A stretch of DNA of 64,000 bases from Cronobacter muytjensii ATCC 51329. GTDB lineage: Bacteria > Pseudomonadota > Gammaproteobacteria > Enterobacterales > Enterobacteriaceae. The first letter of the stretch is position 1; each line of letters opens with the position of its first letter. Positions 61,952 to 64,000 of this stretch are shown here, one piece after another. The stretch is from the NCBI RefSeq assembly GCF_001277195.1, contig NZ_CP012268.1, positions 620,001 to 684,000 of the forward strand, read 5' to 3'. The position numbers and the translations under genes are program-made. Under the pieces are notes generated by a model. The model saw only the letters and a program-made list of their open reading frames with translations, was not told the origin of the DNA and did not search any database.

Positions 61952-62013
61952 CCTATTGAATCAAGACGATCCGGTACGGATAACTGACGCTCCACATTAT
62001 TCAGGTCATTCAC

Positions 62014-62042
62014 CTTGAATAATTGAGGGATGACCTCATTTA
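62014..62042 (+). promoter_or_regulatory. Heat-shock (sigma32) promoter of clpB
   Basis: CTTGAAT (62014-62020), a 13-bp spacer and CCTCATTTA (62034-62042), close to the RpoH consensus and to the known clpB promoter of E. coli. Confidence 0.85.
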
Positions 62043-62080
62043 ATCTCCAGTAGCAATTTTGACCTGTTATGGGAGGAGTT

Positions 62081-64000
62081 ATGCGTCTGGATCGTCTTAC
62101 CAATAAATTCCAGCTTGCTCTCGCCGATGCCCAGTCTCTCGCACTGGGACACGACAATCAGTTTATCGAACCCCTGCACCTTATGAGCGCCCTGCTGAAT
62201 CAGGAAGGCGGTTCCGTTCGCCCGTTACTGACATCCGCTGGCGTTAATGCCGGGAAGTTACGCACCGATCTCGATCAGGCTCTGAGCCGCCTGCCGCAGG
62301 TGGAAGGCACCGGCGGCGATGTTCAACCGTCGCAGGATCTGGTGCGCGCGCTCAATCTCTGCGACAAGCTGGCGCAGAAACGGGGCGACAACTTTATTTC
62401 CTCAGAGCTGTTTGTACTCGCGGCGCTGGAGTCACGCGGTACGCTTGCGGATCTCCTCAAAGCCGCAGGGGCCACAGCAGTAAATGTCACACAAGCGATT
62501 GAAAATATGCGCGGAGGCGAAAGCGTGAACGATCAGGGTGCTGAAGATCAGCGCCAGGCACTGAAAAAATATACCGTCGATCTGACCGAGCGTGCCGAAC
62601 AGGGCAAGCTGGATCCGGTCATCGGACGTGATGAAGAGATCCGCCGCACTATTCAGGTGCTGCAGCGTCGTACCAAAAACAACCCGGTGCTGATTGGCGA
62701 GCCTGGCGTCGGTAAAACCGCCATTGTGGAAGGACTTGCCCAGCGCATCGTTAACGGCGAAGTGCCGGAAGGTTTGAAAGGGCGTCGCGTACTGGCGCTG
62801 GATATGGGGGCGCTGGTCGCCGGCGCGAAATACCGCGGTGAGTTTGAAGAACGTCTGAAAGGTGTGCTTAACGATCTCTCGAAACAGGAAGGCAACGTCA
62901 TTCTGTTTATCGACGAGCTGCACACGATGGTCGGCGCCGGTAAAGCAGATGGCGCGATGGACGCGGGCAACATGCTTAAACCTGCGCTGGCGCGCGGTGA
63001 GCTGCACTGCGTGGGGGCTACGACGCTGGATGAATATCGTCAGTACATTGAAAAAGACGCCGCGCTGGAGCGTCGTTTCCAGAAAGTGTTCGTGGCTCAG
63101 CCGTCGGTGGAAGATACCATCGCCATTCTTCGCGGTCTGAAGGAGCGTTACGAACTGCATCACCATGTACAGATCACCGACCCGGCGATTGTCGCGGCGG
63201 CCACGCTCTCGCACCGTTATATTGCCGACCGTCAACTGCCGGATAAAGCCATTGACCTGATTGACGAAGCCGCGTCGAGCATTCGTATGCAAATCGACTC
63301 AAAACCGGAAGAGCTTGACCGGCTCGATCGCCGCATCATCCAGCTCAAACTGGAACAGCAGGCGCTGATGAAAGAGTCTGACGAGGCCAGTAAAAAGCGC
63401 CTCGATATGCTGAATGACGAACTGGCGGATAAAGAGCGTCAATATTCAGAGCTTGAAGAAGAGTGGAAAGCGGAAAAAGCTTCGCTCTCCGGAACGCAGA
63501 CCATTAAAGCGGAGCTTGAGCAGGCGAAAATCGCTATTGAACAGGCGCGGCGCGTGGGCGACCTGGCCCGGATGTCCGAACTTCAGTACGGGAAAATTCC
63601 TGAGCTTGAGAAACAGCTTGCCGCCGCCACGCAGTCGGAAGGCAAAACTATGCGTCTGCTGCGTAATAAAGTCACCGATGCGGAAATCGCCGAAGTGCTG
63701 GCACGCTGGACCGGTATTCCGGTCTCCCGCATGATGGAAAGCGAACGCGATAAGCTTTTGCGTATGGAGCAGGATTTGCATCAGCGCGTCATCGGCCAGG
63801 ATGAGGCGGTTGAAGCCGTCTCGAATGCGATTCGACGCAGCCGCGCCGGGCTTTCCGATCCGAACCGTCCGATTGGCTCGTTCCTGTTCCTCGGACCAAC
63901 GGGGGTGGGGAAAACAGAGCTGTGCAAAGCGCTGGCTAACTTTATGTTCGACAGCGACGATGCGATGGTGCGTATCGATATGTCCGAGTTTATGGAAAAA
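62081..64000 (+). CDS. clpB: ClpB, AAA+ disaggregase, 3' end outside the window
   Basis: The frame opens at ATG 62081 (MRLDRLTNKFQLALADAQSL; GGGAGGAG upstream) and stays open for 640 codons to the window edge, where it is cut. Visible parts are the N domain (1-145), the first AAA+ ring with Walker A GEPGVGKTAIVEGL and Walker B VILFIDELHTM, the coiled-coil middle domain (about 400-530) that marks ClpB and not ClpA, and the start of the second ring with GPTGVGKTELCKAL. A full protein should have about 857 residues. It rescues aggregated proteins with DnaK, whose partner GrpE is encoded at 44048. Confidence 0.97.
   Translation, partial: MRLDRLTNKFQLALADAQSLALGHDNQFIEPLHLMSALLNQEGGSVRPLLTSAGVNAGKLRTDLDQALSRLPQVEGTGGDVQPSQDLVRALNLCDKLAQKRGDNFISSELFVLAALESRGTLADLLKAAGATAVNVTQAIENMRGGESVNDQGAEDQRQALKKYTVDLTERAEQGKLDPVIGRDEEIRRTIQVLQRRTKNNPVLIGEPGVGKTAIVEGLAQRIVNGEVPEGLKGRRVLALDMGALVAGAKYRGEFEERLKGVLNDLSKQEGNVILFIDELHTMVGAGKADGAMDAGNMLKPALARGELHCVGATTLDEYRQYIEKDAALERRFQKVFVAQPSVEDTIAILRGLKERYELHHHVQITDPAIVAAATLSHRYIADRQLPDKAIDLIDEAASSIRMQIDSKPEELDRLDRRIIQLKLEQQALMKESDEASKKRLDMLNDELADKERQYSELEEEWKAEKASLSGTQTIKAELEQAKIAIEQARRVGDLARMSELQYGKIPELEKQLAAATQSEGKTMRLLRNKVTDAEIAEVLARWTGIPVSRMMESERDKLLRMEQDLHQRVIGQDEAVEAVSNAIRRSRAGLSDPNRPIGSFLFLGPTGVGKTELCKALANFMFDSDDAMVRIDMSEFMEK

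Overview
The window is chromosomal DNA from an enterobacterium (order Enterobacterales), GC-rich, with gene content and protein lengths close to E. coli/Salmonella. Gene order and the accessory genes fit Cronobacter or a near relative; I place it at family level with confidence and at genus level only as a guess, because no search was possible. No tRNA, rRNA, insertion sequence, integrase or CRISPR array was seen. The only structural RNA is tmRNA. Both ends cut genes: a GGDEF/EAL signalling protein on the left and clpB on the right.

Left third (1-21.5 kb). This matches the E. coli segment emrB to yqaE, read mostly on the minus strand. It holds the EmrRAB drug efflux operon, an intact YgaY-type MFS exporter, the osmoregulated ProVWX betaine importer with a recognisable proU promoter, and the class Ib ribonucleotide reductase operon nrdHIEF with two NrdR boxes over its promoter. 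Then come ygaM, ygaC, alaE and yqaE. Several E. coli neighbours (ygaZH, stpA, ygaPV) are missing and partly replaced by AT-rich or unrecognised sequence. After yqaE lie a soluble FIST-domain chemoreceptor with a FliA-like -10 element, two small poorly known genes, and ssrA (tag ANDENYALAA).

Middle accessory block (21.5-39.2 kb). Between ssrA and smpB sits a four-gene type I secretion island resembling Salmonella bapABCD. It encodes a giant adhesin of about 4060 residues with 36 Ig-like repeats and a Gly/Asp/Asn hinge coded by a 15-bp tandem repeat. A TolC-family outer membrane protein, a LapB-type ABC exporter and an HlyD-family adaptor follow on the same strand. The upstream region is AT-rich and carries a candidate sigma70 promoter and a near-perfect 22-bp palindrome.

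Right part (39.2-64 kb). This is core genome in E. coli-like order: smpB, ratAB, bamE, recN (three LexA boxes), nadK, grpE (sigma32 promoter), corB, ypjD, ffh, the rpsP-rimM-trmD-rplS operon, aroF-tyrA (TyrR box), pheLA (Phe attenuator), raiA (CRP-like site), bamD, rluD-pgeF and clpB (sigma32 promoter). Accessory insertions are a DUF2946-PepSY membrane pair between rplS and aroF, where E. coli has yfiRNB, an SMP-30/gluconolactonase-like gene between tyrA and pheA, and a secreted protein with an N-terminal LprI-like domain between raiA and bamD.

The least ordinary items are the giant adhesin island and its leader and hinge structures, the cytosolic FIST chemoreceptor, the LprI-like protein with an unexplained 290-residue C-terminal part, and the DUF2946-PepSY insertion.
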